Source: Paracoccaceae bacterium
GTDB lineage: Bacteria; Pseudomonadota; Alphaproteobacteria; Rhodobacterales; Rhodobacteraceae
Reading direction: 5' to 3'
Length of the DNA: 64,000 bases
Assembly (NCBI GenBank): GCA_028874915.1
Contig: JAPPHA010000059.1
Span: forward strand, 49,103-113,102
The notes beneath the pieces are model-generated. The model did no database searches. It was not told the DNA's origin and saw nothing but the letters and a program-made list of their open reading frames with translations. This document shows, in pieces, positions 62,993-64,000 of the stretch (the first letter of the stretch is position 1; the number at the start of each line of letters is the position of its first letter). A program made the translations under genes and the position numbers.

Positions 62993-63601
62993 GTGAACGT
63001 CTCCATGTCATCCGTTGCGGCGTCGAGAGCGGATTCCGGCTGATGGAAGAGCGTGAACGACCGCACCGGAAGCGTCGGCAGCCCTATGTGAATTCCAGAA
63101 GATACGCAATTGTCGAATCAGCCGACTCGGGATCAACGAATCGTCATGCTGTAAAAACAGTGGTAAATTTATTATTTTTTTCCAGTATGTTATAATTCCA
63201 TCACCCGGCTTCGTCATTGCAGAAACAGCGGAGTCGTCCTCAACGCGGGAGTCCGCCGACCCTCCTCCGGGCCCGACGAACGCGACCAGGCTGCGGAAAT
63301 CGGTCTGCGCGAATTCCGGGCAATTGTATTGGATGATACCGGCCAGGACTGAAATCGCAGCCGGAGACTGTGCAATGTAAGGACAGTGAGAACGGATCTG
63401 CCCGCAACCGACCGAACCCGTACGGTGATCGCGATAAGGTTGGACCCCGACTGAATTTCGCGAAGCCGGAACGAAACGCGCACATTGGGTGGTCTTGGCA
63501 CGTTGCACGAGCGGAGAAATTCAGACCGTCTATGCGTCTTCGAACGGGACTTGGAAGGACCCACCCGGGCGACGGCAAATGACCGTTCCGTGCTCGATTC
63601 C
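62993..63601. other. Non-coding stretch with an AT-rich island
   Basis: About 610 bp upstream of proS. Bases 63149-63200 form an AT-rich island with a run of seven T and, on the plus strand, a perfect TATAAT (63191-63196) lacking a good -35. No gene follows on the plus strand, so this may be chance, part of the proS promoter region, or the start of a small RNA. CTGTAAAAACAG (63149-63160) is a weak hairpin. The remainder shows nothing. Confidence 0.4.
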
Positions 63602-63988
63602 TCAACGGATCGAAAAGCCGCCTTCTACGGGCAGATCGATACCGGTCACGAAGCTCGACTTGTCGCTGGCCAGAAACACTGCGGCGTCGGCAATCTCCTC
63701 TACGGTGCCCAGCCGGCCGATCGGATGCATCACCCGACCCCATTCGCGCTCGGCCCTTCCCAGGTCGCCGCCGTAGAGTTCGGCCATTCCTTCGGTCGCG
63801 ATTCCGCCAGGCTGCAAGGTGTTCGAGCGGATTCCTTTGTCGGCGTAGTCGAGCGCAATGCCTTTTGACAGCATCGTTACAGCCCCCTTGGACGTGCAAT
63901 AGGCGGTCTGCCCGAAATTGGCGACCTGCGCCATGATCGAGGATATGTGAACACTCCGTCGCCTGAAGACGACGGCTTCGCGGCCAAG
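63602..63988 (-). CDS. Short-chain dehydrogenase, 3' part (5' end missing or broken)
   Basis: About 128 residues in the minus direction. HISSIMAQV is the catalytic Ser region, YCTSKGAV contains the Tyr-x3-Lys pair, LQPGGIATEG is the PG motif, and it ends SFVTGIDLPVEGGFS. The Rossmann half should lie to the right, beyond the window. However, the same frame has TAG at 63989-63991, only 19 codons before ATG 63934, and that ATG is too late to give a working SDR. Either a frameshift (the next frame reads SSSGDGVF just before the Ser region) or a nonsense change has broken the gene, or the edge sequence has an error. Confidence 0.75.
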   Translation of the reverse strand, partial: LGREAVVFRRRSVHISSIMAQVANFGQTAYCTSKGAVTMLSKGIALDYADKGIRSNTLQPGGIATEGMAELYGGDLGRAEREWGRVMHPIGRLGTVEEIADAAVFLASDKSSFVTGIDLPVEGGFSIR

Positions 63989-64000
63989 CTACGCGGCAAC

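Noticed and set aside
1..64000. CRISPR arrays, insertion sequences, prophage genes, rRNA genes.
   Set aside because: No regularly spaced repeats, transposase or integrase motifs, phage structural genes or rRNA sequence were found on reading both strands.

Overview
The window looks like chromosomal DNA of a free-living, metabolically versatile alphaproteobacterium with high G+C. A Rhodospirillales- or Rhodobacterales-like marine or soil lineage is my inference, not a proof. The pointers are the short proline-tRNA ligase next to lolCD, TRAP and polar amino-acid ABC importers, a Fur/Mur-type box made of GCGAAT hexamers, and many 4-bp coupled starts (ATGA, GTGA, TTGA). No phage, insertion sequence, CRISPR array or rRNA was seen. 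There is one tRNA-Ser(UGA).

Layout. (1) 1-1030: end of ilvB and complete ilvN. (2) 1137-5891: hpaF-E-D-G-H, the lower homoprotocatechuate meta-cleavage pathway; the HpaI aldolase and HpaBC monooxygenase are not here. (3) 6081-14507: a sugar-acid (gluconate/idonate) cluster with gnd, a gluconolactonase, an L-idonate dehydrogenase, a 2-ketoacid reductase, an SDR, gluconokinase, a broken beta-hydroxyacid dehydrogenase and a LacI regulator. A shared 14-bp operator-like site lies in front of three of its transcription units. A methyltransferase follows. (4) 16472-26968: a second sugar-acid/alcohol region with an enolase-superfamily dehydratase, two GMC oxidoreductases, a threonine dehydratase-like enzyme, tRNA-Ser, a LacI regulator and a TRAP transporter. 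(5) 25307-37056: a divergent cluster that joins an ectoine-type ABC importer with a choline-sulfatase-like sulfatase, an M24 peptidase-fold protein lacking one metal ligand, a DoeB/AspA-type deacylase, an aminotransferase, a GMC oxidoreductase and a GntR regulator. This is the best candidate for an undescribed catabolic system. (6) 37490-39240: LysR regulator and a divergent flavodoxin-fold quinone reductase. (7) 39586-47598: M20 amidohydrolase, a complete Dpp-type ABC importer with a fused double ATPase, and an aldehyde dehydrogenase. (8) 47930-49159: a perfect 33-bp Fur-family palindrome in front of a 10-TM putative metal exporter. (9) 49473-58345: a beta-oxidation set (acyl-CoA dehydrogenase, GST, thiolase, FadJ-type fusion, acyl-CoA synthetase) with a DMT exporter. 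(10) 58475-62992: an anchored hypothetical protein, lolD, lolC and proS. (11) The right edge carries the 3' part of an SDR gene.

Together the genes describe an organism that scavenges aromatic acids, sugar acids, osmolyte-like zwitterions, peptides and acyl chains, each with its own importer and local regulator. Several genes are broken or look eroded (12858 nonsense codon, possible N-terminal frameshift near 10857, in-frame stop at 63989). Several 0.3-1.2 kb gaps hold no recognisable gene, which is consistent with ongoing gene loss in the accessory regions.
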